The notes below the pieces were generated by a model, which was not told the DNA's origin, did not search any database, and saw nothing but the letters and a program-made list of their open reading frames with translations. A stretch of 64,000 nucleotides of DNA from Rhodobacter capsulatus (lineage in GTDB: Bacteria; Pseudomonadota; Alphaproteobacteria; Rhodobacterales; Rhodobacteraceae): the NCBI RefSeq assembly GCF_005144475.1, contig NZ_SWJZ01000043.1, positions 1 through 64,000 of the forward strand, in the 5' to 3' direction. Numbering within the stretch: the first letter of the stretch is position 1; each line of letters opens with the position of its first letter. Positions 16,553-25,391 of this stretch are shown here, piece after piece. The position numbers and the translations under genes are program-made.

Positions 16553-16581
16553 TCACTACATATCTTGCGCGGGGCCGTCAA
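16553..16581 (-). promoter_or_regulatory. Putative promoter of the tRNA-Trp-secE-nusG-rpl-rpo cluster
   Basis: On the minus strand TTGACG (16576-16581) precedes either TAGTGA after 17 bases (16553-16558) or the better match TGTAGT after 15 (16555-16560). Transcription would begin only 6-8 bases before the tRNA. The -35 is convincing, the -10 is not certain. Confidence 0.45.
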
Positions 16582-16820
16582 GCGGGTGACGGCGTTCCGC
16601 GCGCGGTTCTCGCGCACCAATTCGACGCAGGCCCCCCGGCCCCCCCGGCGCCGTTCCGGCACGACCCCGGGGCCGCCCCCGCCGCGGCGCCCGCCGCCGC
16701 AACTCCCTGCTTCCCAAAAGCGCCATTTTCCTGTATGCGCGCACAATCTGCGACGTGAGCCCAACCCCCCGGGCGCATGCGAAGGATTGGGGGGCGGCGG
16801 CAATGGGGCCGCCATATGCC

Positions 16821-16862
16821 GGGAGACATGGGAAGGTCCCATGCGTGCTCCCAGACAGGAAA
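16821..16862 (+). promoter_or_regulatory. pnp leader hairpin abutting the ribosome site
   Basis: CATGGGA (16827-16833) pairs perfectly with TCCCATG (16837-16843) over a 3-base loop, extended by GGGAG (16821-16825) with CTCCC (16848-16852). Four bases later comes the pnp ribosome site AGGAAA (16857-16862). In enterobacteria PNPase represses its own gene through an RNase III-cut hairpin in the leader; this stem is in the right place for such control (inference). Confidence 0.55.
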
Positions 16863-16867
16863 CGCTG

Positions 16868-19021
16868 ATGTTCAACGTTACGAAAAAATCGATCCAGTGG
16901 GGCGGCGAGACGCTGACGCTGGAAACGGGCAAGGTTGCCCGTCAGGCCGACGGCTCGGTCATCGCCACTCTGGGCGAGACCTCGGTCATGGCCAACGTCA
17001 CCTTCGCCAAGGAAGCGAAGCCGGGGCAGGATTTCTTCCCGCTGACCGTGCATTACCAGGAAAAATACTACGCCGCCGGCAAGATCCCCGGCGGTTTCTT
17101 CAAACGTGAAGCCCGTCCTTCGGAAAAGGAAACGCTGGTCTCGCGTCTGATCGACCGTCCCTGCCGTCCGCTGTTCGTCCCGGGCTTCAAGAACGAAGTG
17201 CTGGTGATGGCCACCGTGCTCTCGTGCGATCTGGTGAACGATCCCGACATCGTCGCGATGATCGCCGCCTCGGCCGCGCTGACGATCTCGGGCGTGCCCT
17301 TCATGGGCCCGATCGGCGCCGCGCGCGTGGGCTTTGCCCATGGCGCCTATGTGCTGAACCCGGCCATGGACGACATGACCAAGCTGCGCGACAACCCCGA
17401 GCAGCGTCTGGATCTGGTCATCGCGGGCACGAAAGATGCCGTGATGATGGTCGAATCCGAAGCCTATGAGCTGACCGAAGACGAGATGCTCGGCGCGGTG
17501 AAATTCGGCCACGAACAGATGCAGCCGGTGATCGACCTGATCATCGCGCTGGCCGAAGATGCCGCGAAAGAGCCCTTCCATTTCGACGCGCCGGATTACT
17601 CGGCGCTGCTCGGCCGGGTGAAAGCCGCGGGCGAGACCGAGATGCGCGCCGCCTTCGCGCTCCGCGACAAGCAGGAACGCTCGAATGCGATCTCGGCGAC
17701 GGTCGATCTGATCAAGTCGAAGCTGTCGGAAGAAGATCTGGCCGACATCAACCTCGGTTCGGCGATCAAGGCGCTGGAATCGGGCATCCTGCGCGGTGAC
17801 ATCATCACCGGCGGCGCCCGCATCGACGGCCGCGACAACAAGACCGTCCGCCCGATCGTGGCGGAAGTCGGCCTCTTGCCGCGCACCCACGGCTCGGCAC
17901 TGTTCACCCGCGGTGAAACCCAGGGCCTCGTGGTGACCACGCTTGGCACCGGCGATGATGAGCAGATCATCGACGCGCTGAACGGCAACACCCGTTCGAA
18001 CTTCCTGCTGCACTACAACTTCCCGCCCTATTCGGTCGGCGAAGTGGGCCGCGTCGGCAGCCCGGGCCGTCGCGAGATCGGCCATGGCAAGCTGGCCTGG
18101 CGCGCGCTGCAGGCGGTTCTGCCCGCGGCGACCGACTTCCCCTACACGATCCGCGTCGTCTCCGAGATCACCGAATCGAACGGCTCGTCCTCGATGGCCT
18201 CGGTCTGCGGCGGCTCGCTCTCGATGATGGATGCCGGTGTGCCGCTGAAAGCCCCGGTGGCCGGTGTGGCCATGGGTCTGATCCTGGAAAGCGACGGCCG
18301 CTGGGCGGTTCTGACCGACATCCTGGGCGATGAAGACCACCTTGGCGACATGGACTTCAAGGTGGCGGGGACCGAAAACGGCATCACCTCGCTGCAGATG
18401 GACATCAAGGTCGCGGGCATCACCCCCGAGATCATGCAACAGGCGCTGGCGCAGGCGAAAGACGGCCGGCTGCACATCCTGGGCGAGATGTCGAAAGCGC
18501 TCTCCGCCGGTCGTCAGGAATTCTCGGCGCATGCGCCGCGGATCGAGACGATGACCATCCCGACCGACAAGATCCGCGAAGTGATCGGCTCGGGCGGCAA
18601 GGTGATCCGCGAGATCGTCGAGGTCTCGGGCGCCAAGGTCGACATCAACGACGACGGCGTGATCAAGATCGCCTCGGCCAATGCCGATGCCATCAAGAAG
18701 GCCTATGACATGATCTATTCGATCGTGGCCGAGCCGGAAGAAGGCAAGGTGTACCGCGGCAAGGTGGTGAAGCTGGTCGATTTCGGCGCCTTCGTGAACT
18801 TCTTCGGCAAGCGCGACGGTCTGGTGCATGTCTCGCAAATCGCGGGCAAGCGTCTGAACCACCCGAACGAGGCGCTGAAGGAAGGTCAGGAAGTCTGGGT
18901 CAAGCTTCTGGGCTTCGACGATCGCGGCAAGGTGCGCCTTGGCATGAAGATGGTCGATCAGGACACCGGCGCGGAACTGCCGCCGGAAACCCGGGCCAAG
19001 GAAGAACAGGCCGAGGCCTGA
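16868..19021 (+). CDS. pnp: Polyribonucleotide nucleotidyltransferase (PNPase)
   Basis: 717 residues. PNPase degrades RNA 3' to 5' by phosphorolysis and works in the degradosome with RNase E. Two RNase PH-like domains are visible (residues about 1-220 and 310-545, the second with [19 protein letters not shown] and the [13 protein letters not shown] core), separated by an all-helical linker, then a KH domain ([15 protein letters not shown]) and a C-terminal S1 domain ([16 protein letters not shown]). The start [13 protein letters not shown] at 16868 has AGGAAA five bases upstream, although the frame stays open farther left. In most relatives pnp follows rpsO directly; here rpsO is 2 kb away on the other strand. 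Confidence 0.98.
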   Translation: MFNVTKKSIQWGGETLTLETGKVARQADGSVIATLGETSVMANVTFAKEAKPGQDFFPLTVHYQEKYYAAGKIPGGFFKREARPSEKETLVSRLIDRPCRPLFVPGFKNEVLVMATVLSCDLVNDPDIVAMIAASAALTISGVPFMGPIGAARVGFAHGAYVLNPAMDDMTKLRDNPEQRLDLVIAGTKDAVMMVESEAYELTEDEMLGAVKFGHEQMQPVIDLIIALAEDAAKEPFHFDAPDYSALLGRVKAAGETEMRAAFALRDKQERSNAISATVDLIKSKLSEEDLADINLGSAIKALESGILRGDIITGGARIDGRDNKTVRPIVAEVGLLPRTHGSALFTRGETQGLVVTTLGTGDDEQIIDALNGNTRSNFLLHYNFPPYSVGEVGRVGSPGRREIGHGKLAWRALQAVLPAATDFPYTIRVVSEITESNGSSSMASVCGGSLSMMDAGVPLKAPVAGVAMGLILESDGRWAVLTDILGDEDHLGDMDFKVAGTENGITSLQMDIKVAGITPEIMQQALAQAKDGRLHILGEMSKALSAGRQEFSAHAPRIETMTIPTDKIREVIGSGGKVIREIVEVSGAKVDINDDGVIKIASANADAIKKAYDMIYSIVAEPEEGKVYRGKVVKLVDFGAFVNFFGKRDGLVHVSQIAGKRLNHPNEALKEGQEVWVKLLGFDDRGKVRLGMKMVDQDTGAELPPETRAKEEQAEA

Positions 19022-19041
19022 TCTCTCCCGCAAGAAATGGC

Positions 19042-19068
19042 AAAGCCCCCGCTTCGGCGGGGGCTTTT
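19042..19068. terminator. Rho-independent terminator between pnp and the DUF1127 gene
   Basis: Perfect 11-bp stem AAAGCCCCCGC (19042-19052) with GCGGGGGCTTT (19057-19067), TTCG loop, then a further T on the plus strand. The A-flanked stem is nearly symmetrical and could serve both convergent genes. Confidence 0.9.
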
Positions 19069-19094
19069 GCGTTTCGGCCCTTTGACCGGCGGGC

Positions 19095-19313
19095 TTAGCG
19101 CCCGTAGACGGTATGGCGGGCCAGGTCGCGGGCATTGTGACGCGACAGGCCAAGGTCGAACCAGTCCGCATCGCTCATGCGGTCGAATTCCGCCAGCAGC
19201 GCGACATAGGCGCGGCGTTGCGCATGGGCCTGGCGCAGCTGCGCGACGGCACGGGCAAGGACATCAAGCAGGGCAAGCGGGCGGGGCTGGGACAGCGCGG
19301 AAGCGAGGGGCAT
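19095..19313 (-). CDS. Small DUF1127 (YjiS-like) protein
   Basis: 72 residues from the start at 19313. The C-terminal half, FDRMSDADWFDLGLSRHNAR, is the DUF1127 signature: a short Arg-rich, helical domain. In Rhodobacter sphaeroides a DUF1127 protein (CcaF1) binds RNA and acts in sRNA maturation and stress responses, so an RNA-linked role is possible here, but paralogs differ. The frame extends 61 codons farther upstream; the chosen start gives the family length, and the ribosome site is weak (GACGAAAAG), so the N-terminus is uncertain. It points towards pnp and shares a terminator with it. Confidence 0.75.
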   Translation of the reverse strand: MPLASALSQPRPLALLDVLARAVAQLRQAHAQRRAYVALLAEFDRMSDADWFDLGLSRHNARDLARHTVYGR

Positions 19314-19428
19314 CTTTTCGTCTTTCGGAACCGGCGGGACCATCCCGCCGTTACCGATAACTTGCGCCTGATGCTGCATTTGCACAATCCGGGGATTGGG
19401 CAATGCCGCGATGCGGAAAGCGCATGAC

Positions 19429-19447
19429 TGGTAAGATTTGGTTACCA
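19429..19447. promoter_or_regulatory. Inverted repeat upstream of the DUF1127 gene
   Basis: TGGTAA (19429-19434) and TTACCA (19442-19447) with a 7-base spacer, in the divergent space between the DUF1127 gene and the aldehyde dehydrogenase gene. It resembles a dimeric-regulator half-site pair; no regulator can be named. Confidence 0.35.
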
Positions 19448-19459
19448 CTTGCCGCGGAA

Positions 19460-19477
19460 ATAATTTGATCAAATTAT
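19460..19477. promoter_or_regulatory. Perfect 18-base AT-rich palindrome (candidate operator)
   Basis: ATAATTTGATCAAATTAT is fully self-complementary and conspicuously AT-rich in a very GC-rich genome. It lies 64-81 bases upstream of the aldehyde dehydrogenase start. It does not fit the FNR/FnrL consensus, which needs four bases between the half-sites. A dedicated repressor or activator site is inferred. Confidence 0.5.
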
Positions 19478-19540
19478 CCGGCGGGTGGCTTGTCACGCCG
19501 CCTTGCCCCTGTCACGCTGGCCCGGACAAGGGAGACTGCC

Positions 19541-20977
19541 ATGATCGAGAAACGCCACTTCTACATCGACGGGACATGGGTCAGCCCGGACCTGCCGCGC
19601 GACCATTTCGTGATCGACCCCTCGACCGAGGAGCCCTGCGCGGTGATTTCGCTCGGCGACCGGGCCGATACCGAGACCGCCGTCGCCGCCGCCCTGCGCG
19701 CGGGGCCGGGCTGGGCCGCCACGCCGCCCGCCGAGCGTCTGGCCGCGGTCGAGCGGATCCTCGCGATCTATCAGGCCCGGGCCGAGGAGATGGCGCAAGC
19801 GATGAGCCTCGAGATGGGCGCACCGATCGACTTTGCCCGCGAAAATCAGGTCGGTGCCGGGGTCTGGCACATCTCGAATTTCATCAGGGCCGCCCAGGAC
19901 TTCAAATGGGTGCATCCGTTGGGCGACGGCACGCCCGGCGCGATGATCGCTTACGAACCCGTGGGCGTCGTCGGGCTGATCACGCCGTGGAACTGGCCGA
20001 TGAACCAGGTGACGCTGAAAGTCATCCCGGCGCTGATCGCCGGCTGCACGATGGTGCTGAAACCCTCCGAGGAGGCGCCGCTGTCCTCGCTGCTGTTCGC
20101 GGAATTCGTCCATGACGCGGGCGTGCCCGCGGGCGTCTTCAACCTGGTGAACGGCGACGGGCTCGGCGTCGGCACGCAGCTCTCCACCCATCCCGACGTC
20201 GAGATGATCTCCTTCACCGGCTCGACCCGGGCGGGCAAGGCGATCTCTCAAGCCGCGGCCAGCACGCTGAAACGGGTCTGTCTGGAACTGGGCGGCAAGG
20301 GGGCGAACCTGGTTTTCGCCGATGCCGACGACAAGGCGGTGGCCCGCGGCGTGCGGCATTGCATGAACAACTCGGGCCAAAGCTGCAACGCGCCGACGCG
20401 GATGCTGGTCGAACGCCCGCTTTACGACCGCGCCGTGGAGATCGCCGCCGAGGTCGCGGCCTCGATCAAGGTCGCCCCGGCGCAGGACTCCGGCCGCCAC
20501 ATCGGCCCGGTGGTGAACGCGGCGCAGTTCGAGAAAATCCAGTCGCTGATCGAAACCGGGATCAAGGAAGGCGCCCGTCTGGTCGCCGGGGGCCTTGGCC
20601 GCCCCGAGGGGCTGAACAAGGGCTTCTTCATCCGCCCGACGGTTTTCGCCGATGTCACCCCGGAGATGACGGTGATGCGCGAGGAAATCTTCGGTCCCGT
20701 GCTTTCGATCATGCCCTTCGACACCGAGGCCGAGGCCGTCGCGATCGCCAATGCCACGCCCTACGGCCTGACCAACTATGTGCAATCGCAAGACGGTGCG
20801 CGGCGCAACCGGCTGGCGCGACTGCTGCGCTCGGGCATGGTCGAGATGAACGGCCAGAGCCGCGGCGCGGGGGCGCCTTTCGGCGGCGTCCGCGCCTCGG
20901 GCCGCGCCCGCGAGGGCGGCCGCTGGGGCATCGAGGAATTCTGCGAGGTGAAGTCGATCTCGGGCTGGGCGGACTGA
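19541..20977 (+). CDS. NAD(P)-dependent aldehyde dehydrogenase
   Basis: 478 residues of the class I/II aldehyde dehydrogenase superfamily, which oxidises aldehydes to acids through a cysteine thiohemiacetal. Visible landmarks are ITPWNWP (about residues 147-153, the oxyanion Asn), GSTRAGKAI of the coenzyme fold, the general-base Glu249 in LELGGKGAN, the nucleophile Cys282 in GQSCNAP and the EEIFGPVL motif. The start at 19541 has AAGGGAGA six bases upstream. The natural substrate cannot be read from sequence. It is flanked by an unusual AT-rich palindrome on the 5' side and a dispersed repeat on the 3' side, and sits where the usual rpsO-pnp adjacency is broken. Confidence 0.93.
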   Translation: MIEKRHFYIDGTWVSPDLPRDHFVIDPSTEEPCAVISLGDRADTETAVAAALRAGPGWAATPPAERLAAVERILAIYQARAEEMAQAMSLEMGAPIDFARENQVGAGVWHISNFIRAAQDFKWVHPLGDGTPGAMIAYEPVGVVGLITPWNWPMNQVTLKVIPALIAGCTMVLKPSEEAPLSSLLFAEFVHDAGVPAGVFNLVNGDGLGVGTQLSTHPDVEMISFTGSTRAGKAISQAAASTLKRVCLELGGKGANLVFADADDKAVARGVRHCMNNSGQSCNAPTRMLVERPLYDRAVEIAAEVAASIKVAPAQDSGRHIGPVVNAAQFEKIQSLIETGIKEGARLVAGGLGRPEGLNKGFFIRPTVFADVTPEMTVMREEIFGPVLSIMPFDTEAEAVAIANATPYGLTNYVQSQDGARRNRLARLLRSGMVEMNGQSRGAGAPFGGVRASGRAREGGRWGIEEFCEVKSISGWAD

Positions 20978-21010
20978 CCCGCCCCCCCTCCAAAATCTGG
21001 CCCCTCCTTT

Positions 21011-21055
21011 ATCTTGCCGCAAATATCCCGGGGGGGCGGGGGCAGCGCCCCCGCG
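21011..21055 (+). repeat. Dispersed 3'-end element, copy A
   Basis: CTTGCCGCAAATATCCC (21013-21029), a G-run, then a perfect 8-bp hairpin GCGGGGGC/GCCCCCGC (21036-21043 with 21047-21054, 3-base loop). It lies between the convergent aldehyde dehydrogenase and rpsO genes. Its first part is slightly degenerate compared with the other copies. Confidence 0.65.
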
Positions 21056-21088
21056 GGTCGCGGCAACAGACCCCGGGTCCGCCCCAAA

Positions 21089-21122
21089 GCAAAACGCCTG
21101 CCCCGGGGGGCAGGCGTTCCGT
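21089..21122 (-). terminator. Rho-independent terminator after rpsO
   Basis: AACGCCTGCCCC (21093-21104) pairs with GGGGCAGGCGTT (21107-21118). On the minus strand the stem is followed by TTTTGCTTTGG. It sits 20 bases after the rpsO stop and may also stop plus-strand readthrough from the aldehyde dehydrogenase gene. Confidence 0.85.
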
Positions 21123-21142
21123 TTTCCGAAACCCGGAAGGGA

Positions 21143-21412
21143 TCAGCGGCGCAGGCCGAGGCGCTCGATCAGCGACTGGTAGCGGGCCACGTCCTTTTTC
21201 TTCAGATAGTCGAGCAGCTTGCGGCGCTGGGCCACCATCATCAGCAGGCCACGACGCGAGTGGTTGTCTTTCTTGTGGGCCTTGAAGTGCTCGGTCAGCG
21301 TCGCGATGCGCGAGCTGAGGATCGCCACCTGGACTTCCGGCGAACCGGTGTCGCCTTCCTTGGTGGCAAATTCTTTCATCAGACGGGTCTTGGTCTCGAC
21401 GGTGATCGACAT
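21143..21412 (-). CDS. rpsO: 30S ribosomal protein S15
   Basis: 89 residues, the standard S15 length, starting [21 protein letters not shown]15 binds the three-way junction of the 16S rRNA central domain and forms a bridge to the 50S subunit; it represses its own translation in several bacterial phyla using different leader structures. The conserved [20 protein letters not shown] and RRGLL stretch are intact. Its usual partner pnp is not adjacent; instead the RTX-repeat gene lies upstream on the same strand. Confidence 0.98.
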   Translation of the reverse strand: MSITVETKTRLMKEFATKEGDTGSPEVQVAILSSRIATLTEHFKAHKKDNHSRRGLLMMVAQRRKLLDYLKKKDVARYQSLIERLGLRR

Positions 21413-21477
21413 CGGGGTCTCCTGTGCAAAGGGTGATGGCGCAAGCCGGGATGTCGTCCAGCAGGGCCCGTGGAGTC

Positions 21478-21495
21478 TCCGCCGAATCCGGCGGA
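21478..21495 (-). promoter_or_regulatory. Hairpin in the rpsO leader
   Basis: TCCGCCG (21478-21484) pairs with CGGCGGA (21489-21495) around AATC, 65 bases before the rpsO ATG. It could be part of an S15-responsive leader or the 3' end of the preceding RTX gene transcript; no T-tract follows it. Confidence 0.35.
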
Positions 21496-21544
21496 TGGCG
21501 GCGTTTAGCGGAAAAGCGGTGCAAAGGAAAGCCCAAAGCCCGGG

Positions 21545-22618
21545 TCAGACGGCGCCGAATTCCTCGGGGGTGATCAAGAGCACATCCTCGGGGCGCAGAT
21601 CGCCCGCATCGACGACCTCGGCCAGATGCACCCCGTTCAGCGTGATCCAGACATTGCCCTCGGTCGTCGCGGGCTCCAGCGTCACTTCCGGGGTGACGCC
21701 GTTGTCCGGGTCATAGACGACCACGATCTGATCGGCGTTCGAATCGTAATCGGTGATCGTCGCGGGGGTTTCGGGGTCGATCCACTCGCCCAGCGCGAAC
21801 AGATCGCCATCCTCACCGCCCGAGGCCAAATCACCCGCACCTATCATCAGCGTATCGGCCCCCACACCGCCGTTGAGGAAATCCATACCATCGGCATCAC
21901 TGTTGCCGCTTTGGGCGTCCGAAACAACCCCGATGAGCAGATCATCGCCATTTCCGCCGCTCAGCTCGTCCGTGCCGGTGCCGCCGCTCAGCGTGTCATC
22001 CCCGGCGTTGCCGCACAGGCTGTCATCGCCCGCATCGCCGGACAGGCTGTCATCCCCCGCGCCGCCCAGAAGCAGATCCGCCCCGGTGCCGCCGCTCAGG
22101 CTGTCGTCGCCGAAGCCCGCCGCCAAAGTGTCATCGCCCGCATCGCCCGTCAGCGTGTCGGTGCCATACTCCCCTTCAAGGCTGTCGTCGCCGGTCCCGC
22201 CCGCAAGGCTGTCGTCGCCCGCCGCGCCCAAAAGGCTGTCATCGCCATCGCCGCCGCTGACCGTGTCATCGCCCGCATAGCCGTTGATCTGGTCGTCCCC
22301 CGCCAGACCGTCAAGCTGATCGTCGAAAAGATCGCCCCAAAGGATATCGCGCCCGTCGGTCGCCTCGGGAGAGGTCTCGGGCTCGGTCGGGGTGTCGCCG
22401 GGAAGGGTGGTCTCGGTGTCATCGGTCGGCGGATCTTCCGGGACGGTGCCGCCATCGGTGCCCGTGCCATCCTCGGTGCCGTCTTCCGTGCCGGTTCCGG
22501 CGTCGGCCTGATCCTGGGCGTCGTCGTCGACCGTCTCGGTCTCATCCTCCCCGGTGGGCGCGACACCCGCCGCAAGCCCCGCCATCAAAAGACCCAGAAA
22601 CCCCGACAGGAACAGCAT
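21545..22618 (-). CDS. RTX-type calcium-binding repeat protein
   Basis: 357 residues. Residues 1-20 are a hydrophobic, signal-like segment (MLFLSGFLGLLMAGLAAGVA), residues 25-90 a low-complexity Asp/Glu/Thr/Pro-rich linker, residues about 90-235 some fifteen nonapeptide RTX units of the type GGxGDDxLx, and the last ~110 residues a non-repetitive domain ending with DLRPEDVLLITPEEFGAV. RTX units form calcium-filled beta-rolls and usually mark type I-secreted or surface proteins, but those have C-terminal secretion signals and nearby ABC exporters; none is seen here. One repeat has a Cys (SLCGNAGDD), unusual for RTX. The codons repeat with a 27-base period (about 21930-22340). Function unknown; cell-surface adhesion or envelope calcium binding is a guess. 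Confidence 0.8.
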   Translation of the reverse strand: MLFLSGFLGLLMAGLAAGVAPTGEDETETVDDDAQDQADAGTGTEDGTEDGTGTDGGTVPEDPPTDDTETTLPGDTPTEPETSPEATDGRDILWGDLFDDQLDGLAGDDQINGYAGDDTVSGGDGDDSLLGAAGDDSLAGGTGDDSLEGEYGTDTLTGDAGDDTLAAGFGDDSLSGGTGADLLLGGAGDDSLSGDAGDDSLCGNAGDDTLSGGTGTDELSGGNGDDLLIGVVSDAQSGNSDADGMDFLNGGVGADTLMIGAGDLASGGEDGDLFALGEWIDPETPATITDYDSNADQIVVVYDPDNGVTPEVTLEPATTEGNVWITLNGVHLAEVVDAGDLRPEDVLLITPEEFGAV

Positions 22619-22746
22619 GGCGCACCCTCACCTTCACCAGCCCATCATAGCCGAAACCGCGCCGCGGAACAAAAGCAAACTCGGCGAAAACAAGGTCGCA
22701 GCGTGGTTTTCCTGGGGCATGGTTAAGCTTCGGGGCACAGGCAGCG

Positions 22747-23265
22747 TCAGACCCAGCGCTGCAACGGCTGCGCATAGCCGATGTAGAGCGGATGTTTCGG
22801 CGCCCCGGCGGCGGTCAGGCCCAGATGGTGCAGATCGCGCCCCGATTCGCGCAGCAGCCGCGCCACCGCCGCACCGCGGCCCAGATGCGCCCCATGCGTG
22901 CCCCAGGCGCAGACGATGCGGTCCGCCGGCCCCCCCGCCCAATCCACACTCTCGCGGATCGCGGCGTCGTTTTCCGGCCCGACCGGATCGGCCACGGCCC
23001 GCATCGCGCGCGGGTCGGTGGCGCGAAAGGCGAAGATGTTCGTCACCCGGAAGGCGCCAAAGCCCAAAGCCCGCGCCCGGCGTTCGCAGCGCTCCACCGT
23101 CGGGTCGTTCTGCACCTCGGTCGCGGTCGAGGGGTTGAGCATCACGAAAAGCGCCCGCGGCAGGGCGTCGTCCCAGACCCGCGTCAGCAGATAGCGATAG
23201 GCCTCGCAGTCGGAATAGACCGCCACCGAGGGGGCATCGCCCTTGACATGGGTCCGGGTGATCAT
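22747..23265 (-). CDS. DUF1643 family protein
   Basis: 172 residues of the DUF1643 family, whose biochemical role is unknown. The family hallmark FVMLNPSTA is at residues 40-48, followed by the conserved [23 protein letters not shown] region and a C-terminal segment [11 protein letters not shown]. It looks soluble and cytoplasmic. Its ATG overlaps the truB stop by four bases (ATGA), so it is translationally coupled to the tRNA pseudouridine synthase, which suggests but does not prove a link to RNA metabolism. Confidence 0.85.
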   Translation of the reverse strand: MITRTHVKGDAPSVAVYSDCEAYRYLLTRVWDDALPRALFVMLNPSTATEVQNDPTVERCERRARALGFGAFRVTNIFAFRATDPRAMRAVADPVGPENDAAIRESVDWAGGPADRIVCAWGTHGAHLGRGAAVARLLRESGRDLHHLGLTAAGAPKHPLYIGYAQPLQRWV

Positions 23266-24173
23266 GCCTCGGGCCGGTTGAAGACGCGGTCGGGGTGGAC
23301 CTCGCCGCCCATGTAGCGGCCCACCGCAATGGCCAGACCGTGATGGCTGACCCAGACCTCGGTGCCGAAATCGATGCCCGAGCAGATCACCTGACCGGGG
23401 TTGCCATGGCCCAGCCGCACCGCGCCTTCGACGGTGGCCTTGACCTCGGGCAGATCGTCCAGCCCCAGTTCCAGCGGCAGCAGCTGCGCGTCCAGCTCGG
23501 GGCTGCGCGCCATCCGGTCGATGTCGTCAAGGCTCAGGCCCTTGTCGGCCTCGAACGGGCCCGACCAGACCCGGCGCAGCCAGAGCACATGGCCAAGGCA
23601 GCCCAAGGCCTGCCCCAGATCGCGGGCGATGGCGCGGACATAGCCGCCCTTGCCGCAGACCATTTCCAGCTCGACCGTGTCGGCATCGGGCCGCGAAATC
23701 ATCTCGAGGCTTTCCACCCACAGCGGCCGCGCGGCCAGATCCATCCCCACGCCTTCGCGTGCGAGATCATAGGCGCGCTCGCCCTCGACCTTGACCGCGG
23801 AATATTGCGGCGGCACCTGCAGGATGTCGCCGCGGAACGCGCCCAGCGCGGCCAGAATCTCGGCATCGGCGGGGCGGCTGTCGGACCGGGCGACGACCGC
23901 GCCCTCGGCATCGTCGGTCGCCGTCGCGGCGCCGAAGCGGACCTGAAAGCGGTAGCATTTCAGCGCATCGGTGATGAAGGGCACGGTCTTCGTCGCCTCG
24001 CCCAAAGCCACCGCCAGAACGCCCGTCGCGGCCGGGTCCAGCGTGCCCGCATGGCCCGCCTTCTTCGCGTCAAAGGCCCAGCGCACCTTGCCCACGACCG
24101 CGGTCGAGGTCACCCCCGCCGGCTTGTCGACGACAACCCAGCCCGAAATCTCGCGACCCTTCTTGCGACCCAT
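23262..24173 (-). CDS. truB: tRNA pseudouridine(55) synthase TruB
   Basis: 303 residues, standard length. TruB converts U55 of the T-loop of elongator tRNAs to pseudouridine and also acts as a tRNA chaperone. The catalytic motif [14 protein letters not shown] has the nucleophile Asp46. The frame is open far upstream, but [20 protein letters not shown] at 24173 matches the family start and has GGGAGA in front. It lies in the minus-strand order rbfA, DUF2233 gene, truB, DUF1643 gene; in most bacteria truB follows rbfA directly. Confidence 0.97.
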   Translation of the reverse strand: MGRKKGREISGWVVVDKPAGVTSTAVVGKVRWAFDAKKAGHAGTLDPAATGVLAVALGEATKTVPFITDALKCYRFQVRFGAATATDDAEGAVVARSDSRPADAEILAALGAFRGDILQVPPQYSAVKVEGERAYDLAREGVGMDLAARPLWVESLEMISRPDADTVELEMVCGKGGYVRAIARDLGQALGCLGHVLWLRRVWSGPFEADKGLSLDDIDRMARSPELDAQLLPLELGLDDLPEVKATVEGAVRLGHGNPGQVICSGIDFGTEVWVSHHGLAIAVGRYMGGEVHPDRVFNRPEA

Positions 24174-24223
24174 GACCGTCTCCCTGATGCAAGCCCGCCT
24201 GCTAGCGCCTTGCGGCCTGCGGG

Positions 24224-24967
24224 TCAATCGCGGGCGACAAGCCCGACCATCGGCCCCAGCGGCAGGCCGAAATCGGCCCGTCCCTGCGCGGGCACGAAGA
24301 GCCGCGAAATCGAGCCGTCGAAATAAAGCGCATTCGGCGCCCCAAGGCTGTCGCGGAAGAAGCGGGCGAAGCGGTGGAAGGTCACGGGCCGGTCGGAAAT
24401 GACGAACCAGGCTGTCTGCCCGTCGGCCGACACCCCCACCCCGTTGCGGATATAGGTCGAGGTGCTGTCGGGCAGGAACCGCGGATGCAGCGCGCCGCCG
24501 ATCACCAGCATCGGCCCCGATTGCGTGGCAAAGCGGCAGGCGGGCGGGGCCGCGGCAAAGGCGCGGCTTTCGATCACCGCAAAGCGGTCGGTCACGCAAA
24601 AGACGCCATTCGGCAGCAGGCCGAAATTCCCCGGCCCCTCGCGGGTGACGATCGGCTGCCGTTCGACGCCGTTTTCGATGTAAAGCCCGGCCGGATCGCG
24701 ATCCGGCGAATACATCCCCGCATTCATCGCGAAAACCAGCCGCTCGCCCGGGGCAAGCCCGGCCTTGACCCGCTCGGCATTGCCGAGGATCTGGCCCCGC
24801 TCATTCTTCAGCCACAGCCGCACATCCTGCCCGGCCTGCGCCTGACAGACGGTGAAAGGCGTGTCCTCGAAGGTGACGGTGTGACAGGGGTCGGCGGCCA
24901 GCGCGAGGCGCGGCACCACCAGCGCCAGCGCTGCGAACAGCCGCGCCCAGACCGGCTTAATCGTCAT
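24224..24967 (-). CDS. DUF2233 / phosphodiester glycosidase-like protein
   Basis: 247 residues with an N-terminal signal peptide (about residues 1-24, ending ALA-A), so probably periplasmic. The core shows the family landmarks [21 protein letters not shown] split around residue 80, SGPMLVIGG, and [16 protein letters not shown]. The domain (NAGPA-type) is known from the human enzyme that removes GlcNAc from lysosomal targeting phosphodiesters; bacterial members are mostly uncharacterised and are thought to act on phosphodiester-linked sugars. The start at 24967 overlaps the rbfA 3' end by 11 bases and has GAAGG in front; two ATGs slightly upstream are alternatives. Confidence 0.8.
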   Translation of the reverse strand: MTIKPVWARLFAALALVVPRLALAADPCHTVTFEDTPFTVCQAQAGQDVRLWLKNERGQILGNAERVKAGLAPGERLVFAMNAGMYSPDRDPAGLYIENGVERQPIVTREGPGNFGLLPNGVFCVTDRFAVIESRAFAAAPPACRFATQSGPMLVIGGALHPRFLPDSTSTYIRNGVGVSADGQTAWFVISDRPVTFHRFARFFRDSLGAPNALYFDGSISRLFVPAQGRADFGLPLGPMVGLVARD

Positions 24968-25391
24968 CGCCTTCATCGTCATCGCGGGCGGCGATGTCGC
25001 GTTGCACGGTTTCATCGGAAAACAGCCGCCGGGTTTCATCGAGCCGGTCAAAGGTCTCGTCCATGCGAAACCGCAGATCGGGCGCATATTTCAGCGTCAT
25101 CGCCTTGGCGACGTGATGGCGCAACTCGCCCGAATGGCGGCGCAGCGCGGCCAGCATCGCCTCGGCGCTGTCGCCCCCCAGCGTGCCGCCCAAAGGCGCG
25201 ACATAGACCGTCGCCACCTTCAGATCCGGCGAGGTCCGCACCTCGCCCACGGTGATCGAGATCTTGTTCAGGTCCGGGTCATGCACATCGCCGCGCAAAA
25301 GCACGTCGGAAAGGGTGCGCCGGATCAGTTCGCCGACGCGAAGCTGACGTTGCGAGGGGCCATCGCCCGAGGAAAAACGGTTCTTTGCCAT
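24957..25391 (-). CDS. rbfA: 30S ribosome-binding factor RbfA
   Basis: 144 residues with the RbfA KH-like core ([22 protein letters not shown], split around residue 25, then [21 protein letters not shown]) and a C-terminal acidic tail (RDDDEGDDD). RbfA binds the 5' end of 16S rRNA in late 30S assembly and is needed for cold adaptation in other bacteria. The start [11 protein letters not shown] at 25391 is preferred over an upstream in-frame Met. The next gene overlaps its stop. It is divergent from dapB. Confidence 0.95.
   Translation of the reverse strand: MAKNRFSSGDGPSQRQLRVGELIRRTLSDVLLRGDVHDPDLNKISITVGEVRTSPDLKVATVYVAPLGGTLGGDSAEAMLAALRRHSGELRHHVAKAMTLKYAPDLRFRMDETFDRLDETRRLFSDETVQRDIAARDDDEGDDD

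Larger units (their letters stand above)
16541..16867. other. 327-base divergent region between tRNA-Trp and pnp
   Basis: No gene is supported here. The left part carries the putative promoter of the tRNA-Trp/rif transcript (minus). The middle (about 16630-16700) is an extremely C/G-rich run of CCG/CCC triplets. The right part carries a weak promoter-like pair for pnp (TTCCCA, 17 bases, TATGCG, about 16723-16751 plus strand) and the pnp leader hairpin. Confidence 0.6.

Noticed and set aside
19460-19477. FNR/FnrL box
   Set aside because: The TTGAT and ATCAA half-sites overlap, with no four-base spacer as the consensus requires.
21930-22340. Regular 27-base repeats resembling a CRISPR or satellite array
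   Set aside because: The period equals nine codons and the sequence encodes RTX nonapeptides in one intact frame; there are no spacers.
22747-25391. Frameshift or gene fusion in the truB/DUF2233 region
   Set aside because: The longer open frames arise from in-frame readthrough of neighbours; each gene has a normal start and ribosome site.
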